Positions 9,071 through 17,706 of a stretch of DNA of 64,000 nt are shown in pieces. Positions within the stretch are counted from its first letter, which is position 1; the number at the start of each line of letters is the position of its first letter. This DNA is from Rubripirellula reticaptiva (GTDB lineage: Bacteria; Planctomycetota; Planctomycetia; Pirellulales; Pirellulaceae): positions 1,426,001 to 1,490,000 of the forward strand of contig NZ_SJPX01000001.1 in assembly GCF_007860175.1 (NCBI RefSeq). The letters are read 5' to 3'. The position numbers were made by a program, and so were the translations under genes. The notes below the pieces were generated by a model. That model saw nothing but the letters and a program-made list of their open reading frames with translations, made no database searches and was not told the DNA's origin.

Positions 9071-10174
9071 ATGAGCGGTTCTACTCCTCCTGTACCTGGT
9101 CCACCATCGGGCCCTCCCCCTGGTCCATCCTCGGGCCCGCCAACGCCTGATACGCCGACGCCTGCCCGTAACTTAGGCGACGTGCTTCGCGAGTTTGCTG
9201 ATCACCAGCAAACGATGCGAGCCGAACTGGCCAAAGTCATTGTTGGGCAATCCGACGTGATCGAGCAATTGTTGGCCGCCATCTTCACTCGCGGTCACGT
9301 GCTGCTCGAAGGTGTTCCGGGACTGGCCAAAACGTTGATGGTTAGCACGCTCGCGAATATCCTTGACGTCCAGTTCAAGCGGATTCAGTTTACCCCCGAC
9401 TTGATGCCTTCGGACATCACGGGCACGCAAGTTCTTGAAGAAGACGAGCACGGTCGCCGTTCGTTCCGCTTTGTCGAAGGCCCCATCTTCACCAATATCC
9501 TGTTGGCTGACGAGATCAACCGTACGCCGCCGAAAACACAAGCGGCACTGTTGGAAGCAATGCAGGAGCGACAGGTCTCGATCGGCCGAGAAACTTACAA
9601 TCTGCCGCCGCCGTTCTTCACCATCGCAACTCAAAACCCAATCGAACAAGAAGGTACCTACCCGCTGCCCGAAGCCCAGCTTGACCGGTTCATGTTCAAC
9701 GTCAAAGTCGGCTATCCGTCGGCGGCCGAAGAAGAACAGATTCTGACTGCGACGACTCGCGGCGAGACACCTTCGGTCAACAAAGTCTTGTCAGCACGCG
9801 CGATTCTTAACGTCCAGAAACTGGTGTCCAGCATCGCCGTGAATCCTTACGTGATCAGTTATGCTGCAAAACTTGTCCGCGCAACTCGTCCCAGCGATGA
9901 TTCGGCGCCGAAGTACATTCGCGAACTGGTCGACTGGGGTGCGGGACCACGCGCCGGTCAAAACCTGATCGCGGGCGCCAAAGCACTGGCCGCGATGGAC
10001 GGCCGATTCAGCATCGATCCCGACGACATTCGCCGGATCGCCGTACCCGTGCTTCGCCATCGCATGGCCACCAACTTCCAGGCTCAAGCCGAAGGCATGA
10101 ACACCGACTTGATCGTCGAAAAACTTCTGCAGGACATCAGACCACCTGAACCCGAGAAGATGGCAAAGAAGTAG
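9071..10174 (+). CDS. MoxR-family AAA+ ATPase
   Basis: 367 aa. Seen: a Pro/Gly-rich disordered N-terminus (about 35 residues), then an AAA_3 core. The core has a Walker A-like LLEGVPGLAKT, an RIQFTPDLMPSDITG segment typical of MoxR, Walker B LLADEINRTPPKTQ, sensor 1 ATQNPIEQEGTYPLPEAQLDRF, and a C-terminal lid domain (VDWGAGPRAGQNLIAGAKALA). Known: MoxR ATPases act as chaperone-like factors maturing or activating partner proteins, often with VWA/DUF58 partners. The DUF58 gene follows 29 nt downstream, so an operon is likely. It diverges from the DUF4159 gene, a common planctomycete arrangement. Confidence 0.92.
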   Translation: MSGSTPPVPGPPSGPPPGPSSGPPTPDTPTPARNLGDVLREFADHQQTMRAELAKVIVGQSDVIEQLLAAIFTRGHVLLEGVPGLAKTLMVSTLANILDVQFKRIQFTPDLMPSDITGTQVLEEDEHGRRSFRFVEGPIFTNILLADEINRTPPKTQAALLEAMQERQVSIGRETYNLPPPFFTIATQNPIEQEGTYPLPEAQLDRFMFNVKVGYPSAAEEEQILTATTRGETPSVNKVLSARAILNVQKLVSSIAVNPYVISYAAKLVRATRPSDDSAPKYIRELVDWGAGPRAGQNLIAGAKALAAMDGRFSIDPDDIRRIAVPVLRHRMATNFQAQAEGMNTDLIVEKLLQDIRPPEPEKMAKK

Positions 10175-10203
10175 ATGTTTGAAATGGACAATCTTTCTCG
10201 TTA

Positions 10204-11121
10204 GTGCAATACACGTTGTCTTCCCCGCTGTCTCCCGAATCGTTGCAATCGATCAAGCGACTCGACCTCCGAGCCCGGATGGTCATTCGTGGATTTTTGC
10301 AGGGGCTTCATAGCAGTCCGTTCCAGGGATTTTCGGTCCAGTTCAGCGAGCATCGCCGTTACAACCGCGGCGACGATCCTCGCTTAATCGATTGGTTGGT
10401 CTACGCCAAGACCGACAAGTACTACACCAAGCGTTTCGAAGCTGAAACGAATTTGACCGGTTACTTGGTGATGGACCTGTCCAAATCGATGGGTTTTGCC
10501 GGTACCGGCTCGATGACCAAGTTTGAGTACTGCACTTGTTTGGCGGCGTCGCTGACGTACTTGATGACGATGCAGAAGGACCCGGTCGGGTTGATCTCGT
10601 TCGACGAAAAGATGCGAGCGCTGCTGCCCGCGCGAAGTCGTCGTGGTCACTTGGGTGACGTCATGGCGTCACTGTCGCGATTGGAACCGACTGGACGCAC
10701 TGACTTGCCAACGTCGTTGATTCAATTGGCTGCGATGCTGAAACAACATTCGCTGGTGATATTGTTTTCGGATCTGTTGCCCACCGATACGGAAACTGGC
10801 ACGCCCGATGACGTGATTTCAGCACTCGCTCGGCTGCGGCACGGCGGTCACGACGTGATCGTGTTCCATGTCATGGACGAAGCCGAAGTGAAATTTCCCT
10901 ATGACGGATCGGTCCAATTCGAAGATGCGGAAACCGGCGAAACCGTTTCCGTTGACGCCACGGGTTTTCGCGAAGACTACCTGCAGCAACTCGACGAGTT
11001 CCGTGAAACCTACCGTGCCGGTTGTCATAAACTGCACGTCGATTATGTCCCGCTGGACACCAGCACGCCGTTCGACAAGGCGCTGACGGAATATTTGCTG
11101 CAGCGACAGCAAAGTTTCTGA
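10204..11121 (+). CDS. DUF58 protein, MoxR partner
   Basis: 305 aa starting at GTG 10204. Seen: the DUF58 signature SEHRRYNRGDDPRLIDWLVYAKTDKYYTKRFEAETN, followed by a VWA-like fold with LVMDLSKSMGF, a degenerate MIDAS (D-x-S-x-S), then SLVILFSDLLP and DVIVFHVMDEAE. No transmembrane segment is visible. Known: DUF58 proteins are encoded next to MoxR ATPases and are thought to be their clients; the molecular output is unknown. Position directly behind moxR (29-nt gap, same strand) supports a two-gene operon. Confidence 0.88.
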   Translation: MQYTLSSPLSPESLQSIKRLDLRARMVIRGFLQGLHSSPFQGFSVQFSEHRRYNRGDDPRLIDWLVYAKTDKYYTKRFEAETNLTGYLVMDLSKSMGFAGTGSMTKFEYCTCLAASLTYLMTMQKDPVGLISFDEKMRALLPARSRRGHLGDVMASLSRLEPTGRTDLPTSLIQLAAMLKQHSLVILFSDLLPTDTETGTPDDVISALARLRHGGHDVIVFHVMDEAEVKFPYDGSVQFEDAETGETVSVDATGFREDYLQQLDEFRETYRAGCHKLHVDYVPLDTSTPFDKALTEYLLQRQQSF

Positions 11122-11222
11122 TCGGCATTGAGCCGAAACTTGTTCGACTGTGTCTTTTTGCCGCTGTCCAGGAATAAAACCATCGTTCACGCCCTCGAAT
11201 TCACCCTCCCACCCCGCGTCCG

Positions 11223-11241
11223 ACTCTCCCAAAGGGAGAGT
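11223..11241. repeat. Small perfect palindrome upstream of sulfatase gene
   Basis: An 8-bp perfect inverted repeat ACTCTCCC / GGGAGAGT with an AAA loop. It lies in the 247-bp gap between the DUF58 gene and the sulfatase start, about 130 nt ahead of the latter. There is no T-tract on either side, so it is not a canonical terminator. It could be a REP-like element or a protein site; a copy search in the genome would be needed to decide. Confidence 0.35.
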
Positions 11242-11368
11242 GATATCGCGAGCTTGTTTCCGTACGATTTCTCAAACGCCGCGAGGGCAAACACCGTCGC
11301 TCGAAGGTGCGGGTTACAATGGCAACTCGCCTACCGACCGCCCTCCCCCCGTACCGAGTTTTGCTCCT

Positions 11369-12955
11369 ATGAGAGTTCGATCTGCCTTTGCCGTTTTTGC
11401 GGCGACTGCAACGCTGGCATCGTTTCTGGTGTCCTCGACCGCAAACGCAGCCGAGGGTGACGCCAAGCGACCCAACATTTTGTTTGTGTTGGTCGACGAT
11501 CAGTCGCCTTATGACTTGTCGTGTTACAACCCGGCAACCGAGCTGCAGACACCGACTCTTGATCGATTGGCAGCGGAAGGGATGGTGATCGATTCGGCTC
11601 GTCAGATGGGCGCTTGGGTCGGAGCCGTTTGTACGTCGTCGCGTCACATGATCATGTCAGGCCGAACGTTGTGGCATATCCCCGACCGCGGCAACAAGAC
11701 GACGAACAACCCGAACGCGGCGAACCCGAACCTAGTGCCGCCTGATTTGGTGGACTACACGATGGCTTCGGTCTTCAATCGGGCTGGCTACGACACAATG
11801 CGAACGTGTAAGCAAGGAAATTCGTACGATGCGGCCAACAAGCAATTCACTGTCGTTCATGACGCCACGAAACGCGGTGGAACCGACCAGTCCGGCAGCC
11901 ATTGGCATGGCCAGCAAGTGATGGACTACTTGAATGATCGAGAAGCGAAAAGCGATGAAGATCCGTTTTTGATTTACTTTGGTTTTTCGCATCCCCACGA
12001 CACGCGTGATGGCAAACCCGAACTGTTGGCAAAGTATGGTGCGACCAATCACAAGGATATAAACAGTTTGCCGGCGGCTAATCCAAAGCAGCCAGCATTG
12101 CCGGTCGGCTATTTGCCCGAGCATCCCTTTCATCATGGACAACCAGGGCTGCGCGATGAGGAAAAAGTCAGCGGAGTGTGGACGAATCGTGACGAGCGAA
12201 CGATTCGAAATGAAATGGGTCGCGAGTTTGCGTGTAGCGAAAATATTGACATTCAATTGGATCGTGTCCTGCAGAAACTGGATTCCATGAATGAACTCGA
12301 TAACACCTATGTGATCTACACGTCGGACCACGGTATGGCGATCGGGCGACACGGTTTGCAAGGCAAACAAAACCTGTACGAGCACACGTGGCGAGTTCCG
12401 TTCATCGTCAAAGGTCCTGGTATCAAACCTGGATCGCGAGCTCCCGGCGATATCTACCTGCTGGATGTCTTGGCAACGATGTGTGACTTAGCGGGCATCG
12501 AAGCACCAAAGACGAACGAAGGAATCAGTTTCAAGCCCGTCTTGGAAGGCAAAACGGATTCGGTTCGCGATATCATGTATGGTTGTTATTGCGGCGGTAC
12601 CAAACCAGGCATGCGCTGTGTCAAGAAAGGCGATTGGAAACTGATTCAGTACGACGTGCTCGATGGTTCCGTGCAAGAGCAGCAGTTGTTCAATCTGGCC
12701 GATAACCCAAGCGAGTTTCTTGCTCAGCATCACGATGCTGACCTGGTGAAATTGACCGGCCATGCCCCGACGGCGGATCAAACCAATCTGGCTGGTGATG
12801 CACGCTATGCCGACAAGCTCGCTGAAATGGAAGCATTGATGCTAGCCGAGATGCGCCGGCTTGATGATCCACACCGACTTTGGAATCAACCGGACGATGG
12901 TCTGGCGAAGCAGGCTCCCAAAGCAAAACGAAAGCAGAAAGCGTCTGCGAATTAG
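11369..12955 (+). CDS. Secreted type I sulfatase
   Basis: 528 aa from ATG 11369, which gives a clean signal peptide (AFAVFAATATLASFLVSSTANAAEG); the frame is open further upstream without a convincing start. Seen: RPNILFVLVDDQSPYD with the metal-binding Asp pair, the active-site motif CTSSR (Cys88), SGRTLWH, YIYTSDHG-type TSDHGMAIGRHGL (metal-binding Asp-His), and GKQNLYEHTWRVPFIVKGPG. Known: the Cys must be converted to formylglycine; the usual core is C-x-P/A-x-R, while here the third position is Ser. Likely substrate is a sulfated polysaccharide or other sulfate ester, unidentifiable from sequence. Monocistronic, convergent with the kinase gene that ends at 12981. Confidence 0.9.
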   Translation: MRVRSAFAVFAATATLASFLVSSTANAAEGDAKRPNILFVLVDDQSPYDLSCYNPATELQTPTLDRLAAEGMVIDSARQMGAWVGAVCTSSRHMIMSGRTLWHIPDRGNKTTNNPNAANPNLVPPDLVDYTMASVFNRAGYDTMRTCKQGNSYDAANKQFTVVHDATKRGGTDQSGSHWHGQQVMDYLNDREAKSDEDPFLIYFGFSHPHDTRDGKPELLAKYGATNHKDINSLPAANPKQPALPVGYLPEHPFHHGQPGLRDEEKVSGVWTNRDERTIRNEMGREFACSENIDIQLDRVLQKLDSMNELDNTYVIYTSDHGMAIGRHGLQGKQNLYEHTWRVPFIVKGPGIKPGSRAPGDIYLLDVLATMCDLAGIEAPKTNEGISFKPVLEGKTDSVRDIMYGCYCGGTKPGMRCVKKGDWKLIQYDVLDGSVQEQQLFNLADNPSEFLAQHHDADLVKLTGHAPTADQTNLAGDARYADKLAEMEALMLAEMRRLDDPHRLWNQPDDGLAKQAPKAKRKQKASAN

Positions 12956-12980
12956 ACTCGCAGATAGCTGTTCGCTTTCG

Positions 12981-14591
12981 CTAGATTTGCGATTTAGCAA
13001 TCGCGTGGGCGAGTTGTCGGTATTTCGGATACAGCAAATCGTAAGTCTCCTTGCGTTCGGCTCGCGGCCGAACGATGGTTTGGCGGTCTTGCGGCGCACT
13101 CGCCATTACAGACGCGGCCGACGCGATTGATTCAAATCCGCTGGCCTTCGATCCGGCCGCAAACATCCCTAACACGGCTGCTCCCATGGCCGGACCTTGC
13201 GTCGTCGGGTGGATTTCGATCTCCGCTCCTAGCACGTCCGCGTAAACTTCGACAAAGGCGCGGTTGTGATGGGGTAAGCCGCCGGTGGCAACGAAACGGT
13301 GGATCGGAACACCGCCGTCGCGAAGCATTTCGACGATCCAGCGAAGTCCAAATGCGGATGCTTCCATCAGTGCCAAATACAAATGTTCGGGGCCGTGTTC
13401 GAGCCCCAATCCGGTGAAAGCACCGCGAACGCTGCCGTCCATCAGCGGTGTTCGACATCCGTTCATCCAGTCCATGCACATCACGCCATCGGCGCCTGGC
13501 GGCAACTGCATCGCCGCCTCGGAAATCGAATCGAACGATTCCAGTCCTAGCAATCGACCTAGCCATGCAAACGCGTCACCGACTGCTGTTTGTCCGGTTT
13601 CGTAACCAAACATGCCTGGCAAAATACCGCCCTCCACGACTCCCGCAACACCCGGCACATCCGCCATAGTGACGGCGTTGAGCATGTGGCAACTGCTGGT
13701 CCCCATCACCATCACAAGAGTCCCCGCGTCGGCGGCACCTACGCCTGGTACGGCCGAATGCGCGTCGATGATTGCTGTTGATACAGGCGTGCCCGCGGCT
13801 AATCCGAACCGCGTTGCCATCTCACTGGACAACGTGCCTGCGACCTCACCCGGCGAACGCATCACTCCGGGCAAACGATTGGCAACCGATTCAGCGAGCC
13901 GTGGATCGACGGCTGTAAAGTAGTCGGTCGACGGATAGCCATCGGCCGCGGACCACATCGCTTTGTAACCAGCCTGGCAAGTTGATCGCGTCAGCGTATC
14001 GGCCGCTCCGCCAACCAATTGCCACACAAACCAGTCACCTGCTTCCAACCAGACCTCCGCTGCCTCAGCAACTTCCGGAGCGTTCTGGATCGTTTCCAGC
14101 ATTTTAGGAAAGAACCACTCCAGCCCGATCGTTCCGCCGTACCGCAGCAAGAATGATTCGCCACGCTGTCGGGCAATCTCATTCATGTGTTCCGTTTGGT
14201 CCATCGCTCCGTGATGCTTCCAAAGCTTGGGCCACGCCAGCGGTGTAGCCTTGAAAGTATCCAAATCGCAAAGCGGTGTTCCGTCGATTGTCGTTGGAAG
14301 CATCGTGCAACTGGTGAAGTCGACGCCAATCCCGACAATGCGATCCGGACCGATGCCCGCCTCTTCGATGGCGGCACGGGTTGCCGTTGCCGCCGATTCG
14401 ATCCAGTCACCTGGGCACTGCAGCGCATACTGGGCCGGCAATCGTTTGCCGCAGCCAGGCAGTGTGTCGGTGATCTGGCCGCTTGCGAAACTTGTTTCGG
14501 CAATCGCCCACTGCTTGCCTTGCGTGTCGACAAGGATTGCTCGAACCGACTCGGTGCCAAAATCGAGCCCTAAAGAAATCGGGTGACTCAT
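12981..14591 (-). CDS. Ribulokinase-like FGGY carbohydrate kinase
   Basis: 536 aa, close to AraB length. Seen: the N-terminal phosphate loop GLDFGTESVRA, CPGDWIESA, GVDFTSCTMLP with PLCDLDTFKATPLAWPKLWKHH (ribulokinase-type), LEWFFPKMLET, then the C-terminal FGGY_C domain with GTSSCHML, GYETGQTAVGDAF, RTPLMDGSVRGAFTGL and ATGGLPHHN. Known: the AraB group phosphorylates L- or D-ribulose with ATP. The start ATG overlaps the stop of the FG-GAP/sialidase gene by 4 nt (ATGA), which argues for translational coupling in one operon with that gene and perhaps the aldolase. No araA or araD is visible nearby, so the true sugar may differ. Confidence 0.85.
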   Translation of the reverse strand: MSHPISLGLDFGTESVRAILVDTQGKQWAIAETSFASGQITDTLPGCGKRLPAQYALQCPGDWIESAATATRAAIEEAGIGPDRIVGIGVDFTSCTMLPTTIDGTPLCDLDTFKATPLAWPKLWKHHGAMDQTEHMNEIARQRGESFLLRYGGTIGLEWFFPKMLETIQNAPEVAEAAEVWLEAGDWFVWQLVGGAADTLTRSTCQAGYKAMWSAADGYPSTDYFTAVDPRLAESVANRLPGVMRSPGEVAGTLSSEMATRFGLAAGTPVSTAIIDAHSAVPGVGAADAGTLVMVMGTSSCHMLNAVTMADVPGVAGVVEGGILPGMFGYETGQTAVGDAFAWLGRLLGLESFDSISEAAMQLPPGADGVMCMDWMNGCRTPLMDGSVRGAFTGLGLEHGPEHLYLALMEASAFGLRWIVEMLRDGGVPIHRFVATGGLPHHNRAFVEVYADVLGAEIEIHPTTQGPAMGAAVLGMFAAGSKASGFESIASAASVMASAPQDRQTIVRPRAERKETYDLLYPKYRQLAHAIAKSQI

Positions 14592-17500
14592 TTGCTCGTT
14601 CCATCGTCGGGCTCACCGACTTCTGAGAGTTCGGGGTTCAGGAGTTCGGGGTTGATGACAACGTGTTTGATCTTTTTGCGGTTGAACGTGTAGGACGCGT
14701 GGACCAAACCGTCGCTGGTTTGCACGATCGCGGGATAACTGAATTCGCCTTTGGCTTCACTTTCTAGCACGCCTGCGGGTTTCCAAGTGACTCCATCCTC
14801 GGATACCGCCAAGTTCAACTTTCCGCGGCGACCCCATCCGGTCGTGCCCGAATCGAGGTGATTGTAGATCAGCAATTGTCGCCCGTCGTCGAGCGTGATT
14901 GCATCGATCCCTGAATTCGGATTGGGCAGTTCGGTTGCAACCAGGTCTGACCAAGTGTCGCCGTTGTCCGACGATTCACTTGACGCGATCACGCCTTCTT
15001 TGGTTCGGCAAAGCACTTGCAGCCGGCCATCGGGATGCGTCAAGAATGTCGGTTGAATGGCACTGAATTTCTTACCATCATTGATCGGTCCGATTCGCTT
15101 CCAGTTTCCATCGAGTTCGCCGTCGACGATTTCGATCGACTCGAAGTGAAGTCGCCAACCGTCATACTCGGTTGACGATCCACACAATAATGTTTGTCCT
15201 TCATTCAACAGGATCGGCTTGCATCGAACCGGGCCGTCGATGCCTTCGGGCAGACGTCGGCGATCGACAAAGGTGCGGCCGCGATCGTAGCTCACCATCA
15301 TTTCGCCCCACCACTGCCTGGGGTTCGGACCAACTTTGAAAAACAGCAGTGTCGGACCATCGCCGGGCGTTTGGAACAGAACAGGGTTCCAGCACGGATG
15401 CCGAAGGCTGTCGTGCTGAACGCCATTGGCGACTTCGGTTGGATTGGACCATCCAAGGCCATCGTGATAGCTGGTCCATATACCAACATCCTTGTGCCCT
15501 TCTTTGGATCCACCGAACCAGGCCGCCACCATGCCGCGACTGGTTTGGCAAATCGTCGACGCATGACACTCGTCGAATTTTGCTTTGTCGAAAATGAATT
15601 CTTCGGCAATCAAGCCTGGGATTCGCATTGGCTGTGTGGGCTTGGCTGGTTCCGCGGTCAGGTCGGCTTCGCTGAACGCGATGCTGTCGGAGTGCTTGAG
15701 GTGATAGACTCGCCCGTTCTCGCTACCGACCAACAGGTCCGGTATTCCATCGCGATCAAAATCGCAAGTCGCGGGACTCGATGTGTGACCGGCCACATTG
15801 CGATCGGCCAAATTGCCCATCCGTTTCATCACGATTTTTCCATCGCGGTCCTCGCAGTTGCGATACCAGGTCGCATTTTCCGAGTTGACCAGAATGTCTA
15901 AACGCGAATCGCCGTCCCAATCAACGACCGACAACTTCACTCGCCCGGATCGGCCACACGAACCTGCATTCAACCTCAACGGCAGGTTGTCTTCGTCGGT
16001 GAAGATTCGCTGTGCCTCGCCACCACCCCGCCGCAGTGTCAGGAAACCATCTTGATCCAGCATCACCAAATCAAGAAGGTTGTCGGCATCGAAATCGATC
16101 GCTACCGGCGTCGTTCGCCACTGAGTCAGCGCCGATGACGACTCTGTCTGCCACCAATACCAAACCGGCGGCGCCTCGTTCAAGCCAGTGTCAAATTCCT
16201 TTTCGACCAACGTGCCACCTTCGTTAATCAGCAAGCCAACACGCGACAAAATCGAGTTGTAAATGATGTCGCCATCGCCATCGTTGTCCCAATCGGCGAC
16301 CGTCAGGGTTGTGTAGCCCCATTTAGCTTCGCATGGGCCTTGGATCGAACCGCTCGGGCCGGCCATCACACGAAACGGTTCCGTTTTTCCATCAGGCGAT
16401 TTCACATTCAACAGTCGCGGCGCGTCCCATTTCGGTAACCCATTTTCGGAGTTGCCGAGATTCTCGAAAAAGCCGATCGATCCTGCCGTGTTGCCGCAAA
16501 GAATGTCTTCGTCGCCGTCGTTGTCCCAGTCATAGGCAAACGGCGTGGCCAGAGCGCCGAACTTGAGCGTGTCGGCTTGTTGGCGAAAGTACTTTGGCGA
16601 ATCAAACACAGGTGCTTCGTCATGCATACGGCCGACGTTTTCGACCAACGCGACGCGGCCGTCTTCGTCACCGACGATCAAGTCAATGTCACCATCTTTG
16701 TCCCAGTCCACTGCGGTCGGCGTGATCATCTGCAAGTGCATGACCAGCGGGCTTCCGTCGGAACCTACGAGTTTTTGGCCAGCAGCATAGACTGGCTGCT
16801 GTCGTGATCCGATGTTCTGAAAGTAGGTAAAGCCGTCCATGAATTCGCCGCACAACAGGTCCAGGTCGCCGTCATTGTCGAAGTCCGCAAAGTTCGGACT
16901 CGGCCAACCGTAGACATCCACGTCACCGCCGCCGGCTTGCAATCGCTGGGGCGAATCAGAGTACTTTGGCGCCGCGTCAGTGCCCTCGTTCATTATCAAA
17001 TAGACGTATCCGTGCAGGGGCCCGTTTCGCCATCGCCCGCTGCTGTCGTAGGCATGGTCCCAAGCAAGTTCGGTCCAGTCGCCGGACCCAACCGCAATGT
17101 CATGGTCGCCATCGCCGTCAAAGTCGACGTATCGCCACATGTTGCCGCGAGTCCGGCCGCCTGTTTGATGGTTTGGGTTGGCGATCGCATCGATTTTCGT
17201 CGGTTTGGCGAAATCGAATTTGCCGGTACTGGCGTTGAGGCGGTACTCTTTGGCCGGTTCCAAGATCACCGGTTCGTCATCGACCAGACTCATCATCATG
17301 TAATGCGACGCCTTGCCAAGTCGAACCGATGGTTTGAATACCGGCATTTTGTTCGATGGATCCTGTGATGTGTTTTCGAAGAAATACACTCCATTGGTTG
17401 GCTTGTCGGGACAAGCCACCAACAGGTCCATGTCGCCATCACCGTCATAGTCAAGCGGCGACGGATAGGCCCACAGCCCGACCCCCAAATCGACTTCGAG

Positions 17501-17608
17501 CCCGGGGTGGTTGTACGCCAGGGGTTGAAGTTTCCAATCGTTATCGGCGGCAATCAGTGACGAGATCATCAGGCCCGTGATCCCAATCGAAAGTAGACGG
17601 CTATTCAA
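14588..17608 (-). CDS. Secreted FG-GAP/VCBS beta-propeller fused to sialidase-like domain
   Basis: 1006 aa with a signal peptide (LLSIGITGLMISSLIAA). Residues about 45-640 hold nine FG-GAP/VCBS-type repeats carrying Ca-binding loops such as DYDGDGDMDLL, DWDKDGDIDLI and DWDNDGDEDIL. The C-terminal 330 residues are a BNR/sialidase-type propeller: ECHASTICQTSRGMVAAWFGG, Asp-box-like SYDRGRTF and SSDNGDTW, and FSYPAIVQTSDGLVHASYT. Known: similar sialidase-family proteins are secreted glycan-binding or glycan-cleaving proteins; catalytic activity is not assured. It follows the aldolase gene by 98 nt and overlaps the kinase gene by 4 nt. Two propellers in one chain suggest an extracellular glycan-binding hydrolase, which is an inference. 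Confidence 0.82.
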   Translation of the reverse strand: MNSRLLSIGITGLMISSLIAADNDWKLQPLAYNHPGLEVDLGVGLWAYPSPLDYDGDGDMDLLVACPDKPTNGVYFFENTSQDPSNKMPVFKPSVRLGKASHYMMMSLVDDEPVILEPAKEYRLNASTGKFDFAKPTKIDAIANPNHQTGGRTRGNMWRYVDFDGDGDHDIAVGSGDWTELAWDHAYDSSGRWRNGPLHGYVYLIMNEGTDAAPKYSDSPQRLQAGGGDVDVYGWPSPNFADFDNDGDLDLLCGEFMDGFTYFQNIGSRQQPVYAAGQKLVGSDGSPLVMHLQMITPTAVDWDKDGDIDLIVGDEDGRVALVENVGRMHDEAPVFDSPKYFRQQADTLKFGALATPFAYDWDNDGDEDILCGNTAGSIGFFENLGNSENGLPKWDAPRLLNVKSPDGKTEPFRVMAGPSGSIQGPCEAKWGYTTLTVADWDNDGDGDIIYNSILSRVGLLINEGGTLVEKEFDTGLNEAPPVWYWWQTESSSALTQWRTTPVAIDFDADNLLDLVMLDQDGFLTLRRGGGEAQRIFTDEDNLPLRLNAGSCGRSGRVKLSVVDWDGDSRLDILVNSENATWYRNCEDRDGKIVMKRMGNLADRNVAGHTSSPATCDFDRDGIPDLLVGSENGRVYHLKHSDSIAFSEADLTAEPAKPTQPMRIPGLIAEEFIFDKAKFDECHASTICQTSRGMVAAWFGGSKEGHKDVGIWTSYHDGLGWSNPTEVANGVQHDSLRHPCWNPVLFQTPGDGPTLLFFKVGPNPRQWWGEMMVSYDRGRTFVDRRRLPEGIDGPVRCKPILLNEGQTLLCGSSTEYDGWRLHFESIEIVDGELDGNWKRIGPINDGKKFSAIQPTFLTHPDGRLQVLCRTKEGVIASSESSDNGDTWSDLVATELPNPNSGIDAITLDDGRQLLIYNHLDSGTTGWGRRGKLNLAVSEDGVTWKPAGVLESEAKGEFSYPAIVQTSDGLVHASYTFNRKKIKHVVINPELLNPELSEVGEPDDGTSK

Positions 17609-17706
17609 AGGTGGCTCCGGTTCAATGGATTGATTTTTTTTGGATCTATCGCCAACGAGTCAACGACTCAGCGGGCTATCGACGCTGTGGATCGGATCGC
17701 TGGACT

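Noticed and set aside
11150-11368. Extended N-terminus of the sulfatase frame.
   Set aside because: It would bury the signal peptide and includes a palindromic intergenic element; ATG 11369 is the better start.
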